DNA from: Variovorax sp. PBS-H4
GTDB lineage: Bacteria; Pseudomonadota; Gammaproteobacteria; Burkholderiales; Burkholderiaceae_C
Direction of reading: 5' to 3'
Assembly: GCF_901827205.1 (NCBI RefSeq)
Contig: NZ_LR594675.1
Span: forward strand, 992,001 to 1,056,000
Length of the DNA stretch: 64,000 bases
Below the pieces are notes generated by a model, which was not told the origin of the DNA, made no database searches, and was given only the letters and a program-made list of their open reading frames with translations. Made by a program: the position numbers and the translations under genes. Below, piece by piece: positions 42,062 to 51,726 of this stretch (within the stretch, counting starts at the first letter, position 1; every line of letters begins with the position of its first letter).

Positions 42062-43288
42062 TCAATCCCAGGAAAGCGCACCACCCGATTGATACTCGAT
42101 CACCCGGGTCTCGAAGAAGTTGCGCTCCTTCTTCAGGTCAATCATTTCGCTCATCCAGGGGAAAGGGTTTTCCTCATTCGGGAAGAGCGTTTCCAGGCCA
42201 ATCTGCTGTGCCCGCCGGTTGGCGATGTAGCGCAGGTAGCCCTTGAACATGGAGGCATTCATGCCGAGGACGCCGCGGGGCATGGTGTCTTCGGCGTAGC
42301 GGTACTCGAGTTCAACGGCCTTCAGGAAGAGGGCCTTGATCTCCGCCTTGAACTCCGCGGTCCAGAGGTGGGGGTTCTCGAGCTTGAGCTGGTTGATCAG
42401 GTCGATGCCGAAATTGCAGTGCATCGACTCGTCGCGCAGGATGTACTGGTACTGCTCGGCGGCACCGGTCATCTTGTTCTGGCGGCCCAGCGCGAGGATC
42501 TGCGTGAAGCCGACGTAGAAGAACAAGCCTTCCATCAGGCAGGCGAAGACGATCAGCGACTTGAGCAGCGTCTGGTCGTTCTCGTGCGTGCCGGTGTGGA
42601 AGTTCGGGTCGCTGATGGCGTCGATGAAGGGGATGAGGAACTGGTCCTTCTCGCGGATCGACGGCACCTCGTTGTAGGCGTTGAAGATTTCGCTCTCGTC
42701 CAGGCCCAGCGACTCGACGATGTACTGGTAAGCGTGCGTGTGAATCGCCTCCTCGAAGGCCTGGCGCAGCAGGAACTGGCGGCATTCGGGGGCCGTGATG
42801 TGGCGGTAGGTGCCCAGCACGATGTTGTTGGCAGCCAGCGAGTCGGCCGTCACGAAGAAGCCGAGGTTGCGCTTGACGATTCGGCGCTCGTCCTCGCTCA
42901 GGCCGTTCGGGTCTTTCCAGAGCGCGATGTCGCGCGTCATGTTCACTTCCTGCGGCATCCAGTGGTTGGCACAGGTGGCGAGGTACTTCTCCCATGCCCA
43001 CTTGTACTTGAACGGCACCAACTGGTTGACGTCCGTCTGGCCATTGATGATGCGCTTGTCGGCCGCCTTGACGCGGCGTGCGGCAGGCATGGCGGGCGCC
43101 GGCTGCTGCGTGCGGGCGACAGCGCCATCATCGAGCTTGCGCGGAAGGGAAGCGAGGGCGGGCGCTGTTTGCGAAGTCGGATGCTCCATCGAGCGGCTGG
43201 CTTGCGCGTCGCTGCTCGATGGTTGCCGCATGCCTTGTTGCAGATCCTTTGGCAAGGAGGGCTTGACTTCTTCGTCCCAGGTCAACAT
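42062..43288 (-). CDS. nrdB: Ribonucleotide reductase class Ia beta subunit
   Basis: 408 aa. It holds the diiron/tyrosyl-radical centre; metal ligand motifs include EEAIHTHAYQYIVESLG and LRDESMHCNFGIDL. Met 43288 is the usual start (MLTWDEEV); an upstream in-frame TTG at 43300 adds four residues. Residues ~10-75 are a Ser/Ala-rich extension before the core KRIINGQTDVNQLVPFKYKWAWEKY. It lies 149 nt downstream of nrdA on the same strand. The 195 nt between it and the H1-like gene hold no gene that I can see. Confidence 0.96.
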   Translation of the reverse strand: MLTWDEEVKPSLPKDLQQGMRQPSSSDAQASRSMEHPTSQTAPALASLPRKLDDGAVARTQQPAPAMPAARRVKAADKRIINGQTDVNQLVPFKYKWAWEKYLATCANHWMPQEVNMTRDIALWKDPNGLSEDERRIVKRNLGFFVTADSLAANNIVLGTYRHITAPECRQFLLRQAFEEAIHTHAYQYIVESLGLDESEIFNAYNEVPSIREKDQFLIPFIDAISDPNFHTGTHENDQTLLKSLIVFACLMEGLFFYVGFTQILALGRQNKMTGAAEQYQYILRDESMHCNFGIDLINQLKLENPHLWTAEFKAEIKALFLKAVELEYRYAEDTMPRGVLGMNASMFKGYLRYIANRRAQQIGLETLFPNEENPFPWMSEMIDLKKERNFFETRVIEYQSGGALSWD

Positions 43289-43437
43289 AGAAAAATCCAA
43301 TGCTCAAATTATGTGAGCAACGATGTGAGTTGCAAAGTGCTCTTCACATCGCGCTCTATTTATGTTGCCGTTATGTTGTTCGCTTGCATCGTCATTTGTC
43401 GGGCGATGCCGCGAATCGCTGCGTCTTCACGCCGACA

Positions 43438-46362
43438 TCACTGGCATGCTTCGCACGTCGGATCGTCGACGCCGCAGAAGGCGATGTCGGTGGCCGGCAT
43501 CGCACTGAGCTGTGCCTGCGCAGCCGCCGCAGCCGCTTCGAGCGCGCTCATGCTCGATGAAGGCGCATCCATCGAGCCGCCCGAGGACACCGCGTTGAGC
43601 CGGCCCGATTGAACTGTCGACTTCTCGGCGTGCGTGGCGCTCTGCGTACGCAGGTAGTAGGTGGTCTTCAGGCCACGCAGCCACGCGAGCTTGTAGGTGT
43701 CGTCGAGCTTCTTGCCCGAGGCGCCGGCCATGTAGATGTTCAGCGACTGCGCCTGGTCGATCCACTTCTGGCGGCGCGCGGCCGCCTCGACCAGCCAGGT
43801 GGTCTCGATCTCGAACGCAGTTGCATAGAGCGCCTTCACGTCTTGCGGCACGCGATCGATCGGGCGCAACGAGCCGTCGAAGTGCTTGAGGTCCATCACC
43901 ATCACGTCGTCCCACAGGCCCAGGCGCTTCAGATCGCGCACCAGGTAGTGGTTGATCACGGTGAACTCGCCGGAGAGGTTGGACTTCACCGAGAGATTGC
44001 CGAAGCAGGGCTCGATCGAGGCGTCCACGCCGATGATGTTGGAGATAGTGGCAGTCGGCGCGATGGCGACGCAGTTGGAATTGCGCATGCCGTCGGCCTT
44101 GATCTTCTGGCGCAGCGCGTCCCAGTCGAGCGTGGACGAGCGGTCGACCTCGACGTAGCCGCCGCGCGCCTTTTCGAGCAGGTCCAGCGTGTCGGGCGGG
44201 AGCACGCCCTTGTCCCACAGCGAGCCCTTGTAGCTGGAATAGCGGCCGCGCTCGCGGGCCAGTTCGGTCGACGCCCAATAGGCGTGGTAGCAGATCGCTT
44301 CCATCGACTCGTCGGCGAACTGCACTGCTTCCTGCGAAGCGTAGGGGATGCGCAGCTCGTACAGCGCGTCCTGGAAGCCCATCAGGCCCAGGCCGACCGG
44401 ACGATGGCGCAGGTTGGAATCGCGCGCCTTCTTCACCGCGTAGTAGTTGATGTCGATCACGTTGTCGAGCATGCGCATCGCCGTCGCGACCGTGCGTTGC
44501 AGCTTTTCCTGGTCGACCTTGCCATCCTTCAGGTGCTGCAGCAGGTTGACCGAGCCCAGGTTGCAGACGGCCGTTTCGGTGTCGCTGGTGTTGAGCGTGA
44601 TCTCGGTGCAGAGATTGGACGAGTGGACCACGCCGGCGTGCTGCTGAGGCGAACGCACGTTGCAGGCGTCCTTGAAGGTGATCCAGGGATGGCCGGTCTC
44701 GAACAGCATCGTGAGCATCTTGCGCCAGAGGTCGGTGGCCTGCACTGTGCGGCTGGGCTTGATCTCGCCGCGCGCGGCCTTGTCTTCATACGCCACGTAG
44801 GCGGCCTCGAAGTCGGCGCCGAACTTGTCGTGCAGGTCGGGCACGCTGGACGGTGAAAACAGCGTCCAGTTGCCCTTTTCCATGACGCGGCGCATGAACA
44901 GGTCGGGAATCCAGTTCGCCGTGTTCATGTCGTGCGTGCGGCGGCGGTCGTCGCCTGTGTTCTTGCGCAGCTCCAGGAACTCCTCGATGTCGAGGTGCCA
45001 CGTTTCGAGGTAGGTGCAGACCGCGCCCTTGCGCTTGCCGCCCTGGTTGACCGCGACCGCCGTGTCGTTCACGACCTTGAGGAAGGGAACCACGCCTTGC
45101 GATTCGCCGTTGGTGCCCTTGATGTGGCTGCCGAGCGCGCGCACGCGGGTCCAGTCATTGCCCAGGCCGCCCGCGAACTTGGAGAGCAGGGCGTTTTCCT
45201 TGATGGACTCGTAGATGCCGTCGAGGTCGTCGGGCACCGTGGTCAGGTAGCAGCTGGAGAGCTGCGAGCGCAGCGTGCCGCTGTTGAACAGCGTGGGCGT
45301 GCTGGACATGAAGTCGAAGGAGGACAGCACTTCGTAGAACTCGATCGCGCGTGCCTCGCGGTCGATCTCGTTCAGCGCCAGCCCCATGGCCACGCGCATG
45401 AAGAAGGCCTGCGGCAGCTCGATGCGGGTCTTGCGCACGTGCAGGAAGTAGCGGTCGTACAGCGTCTGCAGGCCGAGATAGTCGAACTGCAGGTCGCGTT
45501 CGGGCTTGAGCGCAGCGCCCAGGCGGGCCAGGTCGTACTGCTGCAGCTTTTCGTCGAGCAGCTCGTTGTCCACGCCCTTCTTGATGAACAGCGGGAAGTT
45601 GTCTGCGTAGGCCTGGGCGCGCTCGGCGGGGGGCACTTCGCGGCCGACCACTTCCTTGAAGATCGTGTGCAGCAGCAGGCGCGCGGTGGCGAAGGTGTAG
45701 TCGGGGTCCTTCTCGATCAGGGTGCGGGCAGCGAGGATGGAGGCCTTGTACACCTCGTCGAGCGGCACGCCGTCGTAGAGGTTGCGCATGGTCTCGGCCA
45801 CGATCGGTCCATCGGTGATGCTCTCGCCCAGGCCGGCGCAGGCGGACGCGATCAGCCCCTTGAGCTCGTTGAGGTCGAGCGCCACGCGCTCGCCGCGGTC
45901 GAGCACGTGCAGCGTGGAGACCGCGATCGGCGCATCCTGCTCGCCCTGCTTGGAACGCTCCTGGGCGCGGCGCTCGCGGTACAGCACATAGGCGCGGGCG
46001 ATCTCGTGATGGCCACCGCGCATCAGGCCCAGCTCGACCTGGTCTTGCACATCCTCGATATGGAAGGTACCGCCGCCGGGGCGCGAGCGCAGCATGGCGC
46101 GCACCACGCCCTGGGTCAGCGTATCGACTGTTTCGCGCACGCTGGCGGAGGCGGCACCCTGCGTGCCGTGCACCGCAAGAAACGCCTTCATCATCGCGAT
46201 CGCGATCTTGTTCGGCTCGAAAGGAACGACCGCGCCATTGCGGCGAATGATCTGGTAGTTGGCGAGCGCATTGCCGGCGGGTGAGCCGGCCTTGTCACGG
46301 GCTTGTTGCGGCGTCGAGGGAACGGCGCGGAGCGTGGCGGGATGGTTCTGGGCAGTTTGCAT
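43438..46362 (-). CDS. nrdA: Ribonucleotide reductase class Ia alpha subunit
   Basis: 974 aa. It reduces ribonucleoside diphosphates. An N-terminal ATP-cone (YQIIRRNGAVVPFEPNKIAIAMMKAF) gives dATP feedback; the core has SSCYLTTVPDDLDGIYESI, NLCTEITLNTS, CNLGSVNLLQHL and MRNSNCVAIAPTATISNI; the C-terminal redox pair is CGVDDPTCEAC. ATG 46362 follows AGAGGA at a proper distance. Transcription is probably controlled by the tandem NrdR boxes upstream. Confidence 0.97.
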   Translation of the reverse strand: MQTAQNHPATLRAVPSTPQQARDKAGSPAGNALANYQIIRRNGAVVPFEPNKIAIAMMKAFLAVHGTQGAASASVRETVDTLTQGVVRAMLRSRPGGGTFHIEDVQDQVELGLMRGGHHEIARAYVLYRERRAQERSKQGEQDAPIAVSTLHVLDRGERVALDLNELKGLIASACAGLGESITDGPIVAETMRNLYDGVPLDEVYKASILAARTLIEKDPDYTFATARLLLHTIFKEVVGREVPPAERAQAYADNFPLFIKKGVDNELLDEKLQQYDLARLGAALKPERDLQFDYLGLQTLYDRYFLHVRKTRIELPQAFFMRVAMGLALNEIDREARAIEFYEVLSSFDFMSSTPTLFNSGTLRSQLSSCYLTTVPDDLDGIYESIKENALLSKFAGGLGNDWTRVRALGSHIKGTNGESQGVVPFLKVVNDTAVAVNQGGKRKGAVCTYLETWHLDIEEFLELRKNTGDDRRRTHDMNTANWIPDLFMRRVMEKGNWTLFSPSSVPDLHDKFGADFEAAYVAYEDKAARGEIKPSRTVQATDLWRKMLTMLFETGHPWITFKDACNVRSPQQHAGVVHSSNLCTEITLNTSDTETAVCNLGSVNLLQHLKDGKVDQEKLQRTVATAMRMLDNVIDINYYAVKKARDSNLRHRPVGLGLMGFQDALYELRIPYASQEAVQFADESMEAICYHAYWASTELARERGRYSSYKGSLWDKGVLPPDTLDLLEKARGGYVEVDRSSTLDWDALRQKIKADGMRNSNCVAIAPTATISNIIGVDASIEPCFGNLSVKSNLSGEFTVINHYLVRDLKRLGLWDDVMVMDLKHFDGSLRPIDRVPQDVKALYATAFEIETTWLVEAAARRQKWIDQAQSLNIYMAGASGKKLDDTYKLAWLRGLKTTYYLRTQSATHAEKSTVQSGRLNAVSSGGSMDAPSSSMSALEAAAAAAQAQLSAMPATDIAFCGVDDPTCEACQ

Positions 46363-46441
46363 TCGGTCCTCTGTTGGGGAATTCTTGTTGGGGCTGCCGT
46401 GCCGGTTTGACCGGGGGTCGGTGCGGAGCACGGGGCAGGGC

Positions 46442-46489
46442 ACACTATATCTGGGGTCTGTGAGGGCCACAACCCACTAGATGTAGTGT
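46442..46489. promoter_or_regulatory. Tandem NrdR boxes upstream of nrdA
   Basis: Box 1 ACACTATATCTGGGGT (46442-46457) and box 2 CCACTAGATGTAGTGT (46474-46489) fit the acaCTATATATaGTGt NrdR consensus. Their starts are 32 bp apart, three helical turns, as typical for NrdR repression. The remaining 46490-46708, up to the end of ampD, contains no gene or recognisable signal. Confidence 0.85.
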
Positions 46490-46708
46490 TTTCCTTGTAG
46501 TTCAATGGCATGCATCCGGCTGGGAAATGGCCCGGATGACGAGTTATGCCGCATCGTTGCTGAAAGACCTTAGCGCGCGCCGCTCTCCATGCGCCTTGCG
46601 CACGCATTTGGGCCTGGAAGGCGCATGGTTGCTGAGGGGCTGCAAGCGACGGCCGCGGACCGCGACGTGGCGCCGCCGCATCGGGCCTGAGGTGAAGATT
46701 GAAAAAAT

Positions 46709-47317
46709 TCAGCGTGCCCTGACCGCGTCGGGGAACATGGTGCGCTGCCAGCCCAGATGCTGTTGCAGAAGCAGCCAGTCGAAGCCGCTGCCCGGGTCCG
46801 CCTTCCGGCCTGGCGCGATGTGCTCGTGACCCGCGACGAAGGCGATGGCGTAGCGCTGCGCGATGGCGGGACAGAGACTGGTCAGGGTTTCGTATTGCGC
46901 CGACTCGAAGCCCTCGCCCTCCAGGCCCTCGAGCTCGATGCCGATCGAATCGTCGTTGCAGTTGGGGCGGCCACGCCAGAACGAAGGCCCGGCATGCCAG
47001 GCGCGGTCGTCGCAGCTCACGAACTGCCAGAGCTCGCCATTGCGGCGCACATAGAAATGGGCCGAGACCTCGAGGCCGCGAATGCGGTCGAAGTAGGGGT
47101 GCGCATCCCAGTCCAACATGTTCGTGAAGAGCCGCTGCACCTCGTCGCCGCCATAGCGCCCGGGCGGGAGGCTGATGGAGTGCAGCACGATCAGGTCGAT
47201 CTGCGCGCCCGCCGGACGCGGTCCGAAGTTGGGCGAGCGCAGCGATCGCGCGAATCGGTACCAGCCGTCTTGCCAGAGCTCCGCGCTGCGGGCATCAGTC
47301 GTCGGCGCCGCTGCCAT
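46709..47317 (-). CDS. ampD: 1,6-anhydro-N-acetylmuramyl-L-alanine amidase AmpD
   Basis: 202 aa cytoplasmic zinc amidase of cell-wall recycling. Zinc and catalytic motifs: DLIVLHSISLPPG (His), WHAGPSFWRGRPNCNDDSIGIELEG (His and Glu), and GHEHIAPGRKADPGSGFDW (His, Lys and Asp). ATG 47317 lies inside the end of pilR (23-nt overlap), so it is translated from within the pilR frame. Together with mpl this gives two of the recycling steps in the window. Confidence 0.94.
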   Translation of the reverse strand: MAAAPTTDARSAELWQDGWYRFARSLRSPNFGPRPAGAQIDLIVLHSISLPPGRYGGDEVQRLFTNMLDWDAHPYFDRIRGLEVSAHFYVRRNGELWQFVSCDDRAWHAGPSFWRGRPNCNDDSIGIELEGLEGEGFESAQYETLTSLCPAIAQRYAIAFVAGHEHIAPGRKADPGSGFDWLLLQQHLGWQRTMFPDAVRAR

Positions 47318-48809
47318 TGTTCTCTTCGCCGCCGGGGGTCGCAATGCCCAGGCGCGCAATGCGGTAGCGGATCTGCCGAAGGCTCAGGCCCAGGCGCGCC
47401 GCGGCCGCGGTGCGGTTGAAGCCGCTTTCCTGCAGCGCGCGCACGAGGATCTCGCGTTCCTGCTGATCCAGATAACTTTGCAGGTCGTTCGGGACCGCAG
47501 CGGGTTTCGCCGCACTCGGTGCCGCCTGCGGTTGTTCGGCCGGTGCCTGCACCGCACTGACGGGCGACGGGCTCGCCGGGTCCGGCGGCGCCGCGGCGCT
47601 CGAGACATCGATGTGCAGCACATCGCCGTCGCTCAGGGCAACGGCGCGGTGCAGCAGGTTCTCCAGCTCGCGCACGTTGCCGTTGAGCGGATGCTGCGAC
47701 AGCCGCTGCAGCACCTCGGGAGACAGCGCCGGAATCGGCATCCCGGCGTCGCGCGCAATCCGGGCGAGCAGCGCCTCACAGAGCGCCGGCAGGTCCTCAC
47801 GGCGCTCGCGCAGCGCGGGCACCGCAATCTCGATCACGTTGAGCCGGTAGAACAGATCCTGGCGGAAGCGGCCGGCTTGCACCTCGGCCTGAAGGTCCTT
47901 GTGGGTGGCGCTCACGATGCGCACGTCGACGGTGTCTTCCTGGGTCGACCCGATCGGCCGCACGCTGCGTTCCTGGATGGCGCGCAGCAGCTTGGACTGC
48001 ATGGCCAGCGGCAGGTCGCCGATCTCATCGAGGAAGAGCGTGCCGCCGCGAGCGGCCTGGAAATAGCCGTCGCGGTCCTGGGAGGAACCGGTGTAGGAGC
48101 CTTTCCTGGCGCCGAAGAATTCAGCCTCGAGCAGGTTCTCGGGAATGGCGCCGCAGTTGACCGCAACGAAGGGGCCATCGCTGCGCTGGCTGCACGCATG
48201 CACCGCCCGCGCTGCCAACTCCTTGCCGGTGCCGGACTCGCCGCGCACCAGCACCGGCGCCATGCCACGCGCGACCTTCGCGATGCGCGACTTGACCTGG
48301 CGCATCGGCTCCGAGGTGCCCACCAGCCTTTCGAGCGCCGCTGTGCCAGCGTTGCCGACAGCCGCTGCCAGCTTGGTGCCGTGACCCTCCGCGGTGCGCA
48401 CCGGCCGCGCGGGCGCACGCTGCGCCTGCACCGCCGAAGCCACGACCGTACGGAACTGCTTCAGGTCGACCGGCTTGGTCAGGTAATCGAAAGCGCCCGC
48501 CTTCAGGGCCTCTACCGCGTTCTCGGCCGAACCGTAAGCCGTCATCACGACGCAGCGCTCGCTGCGCTGCTCCTGCTGGATGCGCTGCAGGATCTCCATG
48601 CCGAGCCCGTCGGGCAGGCGCATGTCGGTAATGACGGCATCGAAGCGGCCCGCGTCCAGATGTTCACGTGCCTCCGCCACGCTGCCGGCCGCCTCGACGC
48701 GGTAGCCTTCGCGCAGCAGCGTGAGCTCGTAGAGCGTGCGCAGGTCGGGCTCGTCGTCGACGACCAGGATCTGTGCGGGGCGCGGTCCGGGCGGGTTGAG
48801 GCTGCTCAC
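47295..48809 (-). CDS. pilR: Sigma-54-dependent response regulator PilR
   Basis: 504 aa. Receiver domain with ILVVDDEPDLR and phosphorylated Asp in DAVITDMRLPDG; AAA+ domain with Walker A GESGTGKE and Walker B GGTLFLDEIGDLP; Fis-type HTH at the end (TAAAARLGLSLRQIRYRI). The sigma-54 contact loop reads GSYTGS in place of GAFTGA. PilR with PilS activates type IV pilin transcription. It lies 4 nt after pilS. Confidence 0.93.
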   Translation of the reverse strand: MSSLNPPGPRPAQILVVDDEPDLRTLYELTLLREGYRVEAAGSVAEAREHLDAGRFDAVITDMRLPDGLGMEILQRIQQEQRSERCVVMTAYGSAENAVEALKAGAFDYLTKPVDLKQFRTVVASAVQAQRAPARPVRTAEGHGTKLAAAVGNAGTAALERLVGTSEPMRQVKSRIAKVARGMAPVLVRGESGTGKELAARAVHACSQRSDGPFVAVNCGAIPENLLEAEFFGARKGSYTGSSQDRDGYFQAARGGTLFLDEIGDLPLAMQSKLLRAIQERSVRPIGSTQEDTVDVRIVSATHKDLQAEVQAGRFRQDLFYRLNVIEIAVPALRERREDLPALCEALLARIARDAGMPIPALSPEVLQRLSQHPLNGNVRELENLLHRAVALSDGDVLHIDVSSAAAPPDPASPSPVSAVQAPAEQPQAAPSAAKPAAVPNDLQSYLDQQEREILVRALQESGFNRTAAAARLGLSLRQIRYRIARLGIATPGGEENNGSGADD

Positions 48810-48813
48810 GGCG

Positions 48814-50508
48814 CTATTGTGTCAGCCCTGCTTCCCCCGGCATGAAGACGACAGCGAATTCGTTGCCCTCCGGCCCGCCTGCCGGCAGGGCGCGGCGCTC
48901 GTAGCCGATGGTGGCGCCGTGGCGCTCGCACAGCTCGCGGCACAGGTAGAGGCCGAGGCCGCTGGAGCGGCTCTCGGACGAAAAGAAGGGCTCGAACAGA
49001 TGGCGCTGCACCGCGGGCTCCAGCGGCGCGCCGTCGCTCCACACCTGGAGGCTGGCACGGCCGGCCGCGTTCAGCCGCGTCGTCACCTGGATCGAGCCGT
49101 CGCGCGCGCCCGCGTAGCGCGCCGCGTTGTCGAGCAGGTTGACAAGGATGCGCCGCAAGTGCTCGATGTCGAAGCGCACCACGCTGCCGGGCGCCTCCAG
49201 CACCAGCAGCACGCCCTGGCGCTGCGTTTGCTGCACCCACTCCTCGGCCAGCGTGCGTACCGTCGGATCGAGCACCAGCTGCTCGCCGAGCGGCAGCACC
49301 CGCTGTTGGCGGGCCCGCGCGACGTCGAGCACGTCGTCGACGATGCGCGACAGCCGCTGTGCATTCTGCTGGACCATGGTCGTCAGCTGCCGGTGGCCCG
49401 GATCGACCAGGTCCTCGCCCAGCAGCGCGCTGGCTTGCGTGATCGCGGCAAGCGGGTTGCGGATCTCGTGCGCGACCGCTGCCGACATGCGCCCCATGGC
49501 CGCGAGCTTCTCCGTGCGAATGCGCGCCTCGAGTTCGCGCAGATCCTGCAGGAACATGACGCACAGGCTCTCGATGCCACGCTCTGCCGCGCGGGTGAGC
49601 CGCGTGCGCACCCGCACCTCGCGCGGTGCGCCCTGGGCCTGCGCGATCGGGATCTCGCGCGACTGCGACGTGCGCCGCGAGAAGGTATTGCGCGCGATCG
49701 CGGCCAGCGGCATCCAGGCCGGGTGCGCGCCCAGCACGAAAGGCAGTTCGAGCTGGGCCAGTCCCTGTCCGAGGATCGCGTCGGCGGCGGGGTTGGCTGC
49801 GTGCACCTGGCCTTTGGCGTCGATCACGAGCACGCCTTCGCTAAGCGTTTCGATCACCAGGTCGTTCACCAGGGCATGCATCTGGGCCGTCCCCTGGTTG
49901 CGTTGCGCCAATGCCTCCTCGCGCATCAGGCGCCGCGCCAGCTCGTGCGCGAGCAGCGCCACCACGAACAGGCCTGTGCCGGTCAGCGCGGCCTGCACGA
50001 AGCGCGCCGAAGGTTCTGCTTGCTGTTGCAGCCAATACCAGCCGGCATGCGCCAGCAGCAACAGCGTGACCATCGCCGTGGTGCCGAGGCCGACGGCTCC
50101 GTTGCCCAAAACGGCGCCCATCAGCACCGGCAGGGCGAACAGCGGCGTGTAGTTGATGCTGCCCACCTGCAGCAACTGCAGCGCGCTGAAGACCACCAGG
50201 TCGACGCCGATGGTCGACAGCCAGGCCGTGCCGAAGCGCCGCACCGGCGGCTGGAAGTGCGCATAGCGCGCGACCAGGAGAGTGGCGACCAGGTAGCCAC
50301 CCGTGAGCGCGACGACCATCGGCTGCACGGCCTGCCCGAGCGCGATGACCACGGCCTGGAGCAACAACAGCACGACGGCGACGAAGCTGCGCGCAGTCAT
50401 GAAGCCGCGCCACAGGCGCAGCAGGGCCGAGCTATTGCGGCTGGCCGCGTGGTCGAGCGGTGTCCAGTCGGTCCCGGGCTCTGCGCGCGACCAGAGGAAG
50501 GTGCTCAT
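48814..50508 (-). CDS. pilS: Membrane sensor histidine kinase PilS
   Basis: 564 aa. About six hydrophobic segments in residues ~35-195, then a PAS domain (LSEGVLVIDAKGQVHAANPAADAILG), HisKA phosphoacceptor VAHEIRNPLAAITQA, and HATPase motifs LLDNAARYAG and SSGLGLYLCRELCERHG. Partner of the adjacent PilR. Operon order ccsA-like, PP0621, pilS, pilR, ampD is typical of Comamonadaceae. Confidence 0.93.
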   Translation of the reverse strand: MSTFLWSRAEPGTDWTPLDHAASRNSSALLRLWRGFMTARSFVAVVLLLLQAVVIALGQAVQPMVVALTGGYLVATLLVARYAHFQPPVRRFGTAWLSTIGVDLVVFSALQLLQVGSINYTPLFALPVLMGAVLGNGAVGLGTTAMVTLLLLAHAGWYWLQQQAEPSARFVQAALTGTGLFVVALLAHELARRLMREEALAQRNQGTAQMHALVNDLVIETLSEGVLVIDAKGQVHAANPAADAILGQGLAQLELPFVLGAHPAWMPLAAIARNTFSRRTSQSREIPIAQAQGAPREVRVRTRLTRAAERGIESLCVMFLQDLRELEARIRTEKLAAMGRMSAAVAHEIRNPLAAITQASALLGEDLVDPGHRQLTTMVQQNAQRLSRIVDDVLDVARARQQRVLPLGEQLVLDPTVRTLAEEWVQQTQRQGVLLVLEAPGSVVRFDIEHLRRILVNLLDNAARYAGARDGSIQVTTRLNAAGRASLQVWSDGAPLEPAVQRHLFEPFFSSESRSSGLGLYLCRELCERHGATIGYERRALPAGGPEGNEFAVVFMPGEAGLTQ

Positions 50509-50583
50509 CGGGCCCCTTCCGTGCTGCGGCCTGCAGTGCTGTTCGCCTTGGAAACGGCCCGGCGACGCATCGATCGGCCTTGG

Positions 50584-50832
50584 TCAGTGCGTTGCGGCCC
50601 GGCGGTGCGCCGCGCTGCAGTAAGCCGTACCGTTCGCATCGCGCAGCGCGTCAGCGGCCGGCAGGTGCAGCCCGCAGTGCGCGCAGCGCAGCATGGCTTG
50701 CGGCGGCGCAATGCTGCCTGGTGCGGGTGCAGGCGGGGGCGGTCGCGTGCGCGATTGCAGCTCTTCGCGCCGGCCCTTGCGCCAAAGCCATATCGCCACC
50801 AGGACGACCGCGAGGACAAGCAGGTATTTCAT
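50584..50832 (-). CDS. PP0621 family small membrane-anchored protein
   Basis: 82 aa. N-terminal membrane segment (YLLVLAVVLVAIWLW), basic RKGRREE, a Pro-rich linker and a C-terminal zinc-ribbon-like part with CAHCGLHLP and CSAAH. This matches the PP0621 family found next to pilS. Function unknown. Its ATG overlaps the stop of the CcsA-like gene (ATGA, 50829-50832). Confidence 0.85.
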   Translation of the reverse strand: MKYLLVLAVVLVAIWLWRKGRREELQSRTRPPPPAPAPGSIAPPQAMLRCAHCGLHLPAADALRDANGTAYCSAAHRRAATH

Positions 50833-51638
50833 GCCGCTGCGCGCCCCAGCACTATCTCAAGGACGAAGCGCGAGCCCACATAGGCCAGCAGCAGCAGGGC
50901 CGCGCCGGCATAGAGCACACGCCGCGCGGTGCGGCCGCGCCAGCCGAAGCGTGCCCGGCCGACCAGCAGCACCGCGAAGCTGATCCAGGCGAGCACCGAG
51001 AACACCGTCTTGTGGTCCCATTTCCAGCCCCGCGCATTGGCGCCGTACAGCTGCTCGCTGAACAGCAGGCCGGCGAGCAGGGTGGCCGACAGCAGCACGA
51101 AGCCGGCGGTTACGAAGCGAAAGGTCAGCCGCTCCATGGTGAGCAGGGGCACGCCGGCCTTCGGTTCGGTCGCCAACCGCATCTGCTTCTCGGCCCGCGT
51201 CATGAGCCAGGCGTGGATGACTGCCGCGCCGAACAGGCCGTAGGACGCGATGCCCAGCGCCAGGTGCAGCGGCAGCCAGGGCGAGGCCGAGACGTGCAGC
51301 GGCGTGCCCGGAAATACCAGCGCGAGCAGCACGGCGGCCGCACCTAACACCGCGAGCAAACGCCGCACCTTGAGCTGCGGATAGAGGCGGCTCTCGATGC
51401 CGTAGACGGTCATCACCAGCCAGGCAGTGACCGAGAGTGCCGGCGCGAAGCCGAAGCGCGGATCGCCGCCGGCCAGCGACCAGGCGAGCACGCAGGCGTG
51501 CAGCGCCCAGGCCAGGCCCAGCATCCATTGCGTGGACGGCCGACCGAGCCATGAAGAGGCTGCGGCGGTCGCGCCGTAGGCAGCGGCGGTGGCGATGCCC
51601 AGCGCCACGCCGAGTGGGGAGGGGATCGCTAAAATCAT
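50829..51638 (-). CDS. CcsA/YpjD-like membrane protein (cytochrome c assembly family)
   Basis: 269 aa with about eight membrane segments. Family marks: PLHLALGIASYGLFGAAVIHAWLM, LYGANARGWKWDHKTVFSVLAWISF with the conserved WDxK-like loop. Cytochrome_C_asm family members handle haem or membrane redox; the YpjD subgroup is poorly characterised. TAAACT (minus strand, 51646-51651) is 7 nt before the ATG. Divergent from ffh with 88 nt between starts. Confidence 0.87.
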   Translation of the reverse strand: MILAIPSPLGVALGIATAAAYGATAAASSWLGRPSTQWMLGLAWALHACVLAWSLAGGDPRFGFAPALSVTAWLVMTVYGIESRLYPQLKVRRLLAVLGAAAVLLALVFPGTPLHVSASPWLPLHLALGIASYGLFGAAVIHAWLMTRAEKQMRLATEPKAGVPLLTMERLTFRFVTAGFVLLSATLLAGLLFSEQLYGANARGWKWDHKTVFSVLAWISFAVLLVGRARFGWRGRTARRVLYAGAALLLLAYVGSRFVLEIVLGRAAA

Positions 51639-51726
51639 CGGCCGGAGTTTAGCGTCTCGCCTCTGCGCGATTTCCGAGAAGACGCCCCCGCTCCCCACCT
51701 ACCGAACCCGCCCGCGGGGAAACACC

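Noticed and set aside
43289..43437. Small gene or regulatory element between nrdA and nrdB
   Set aside because: A repeated ATGTGAG is present, but no ORF, hairpin or NrdR box that I can support.
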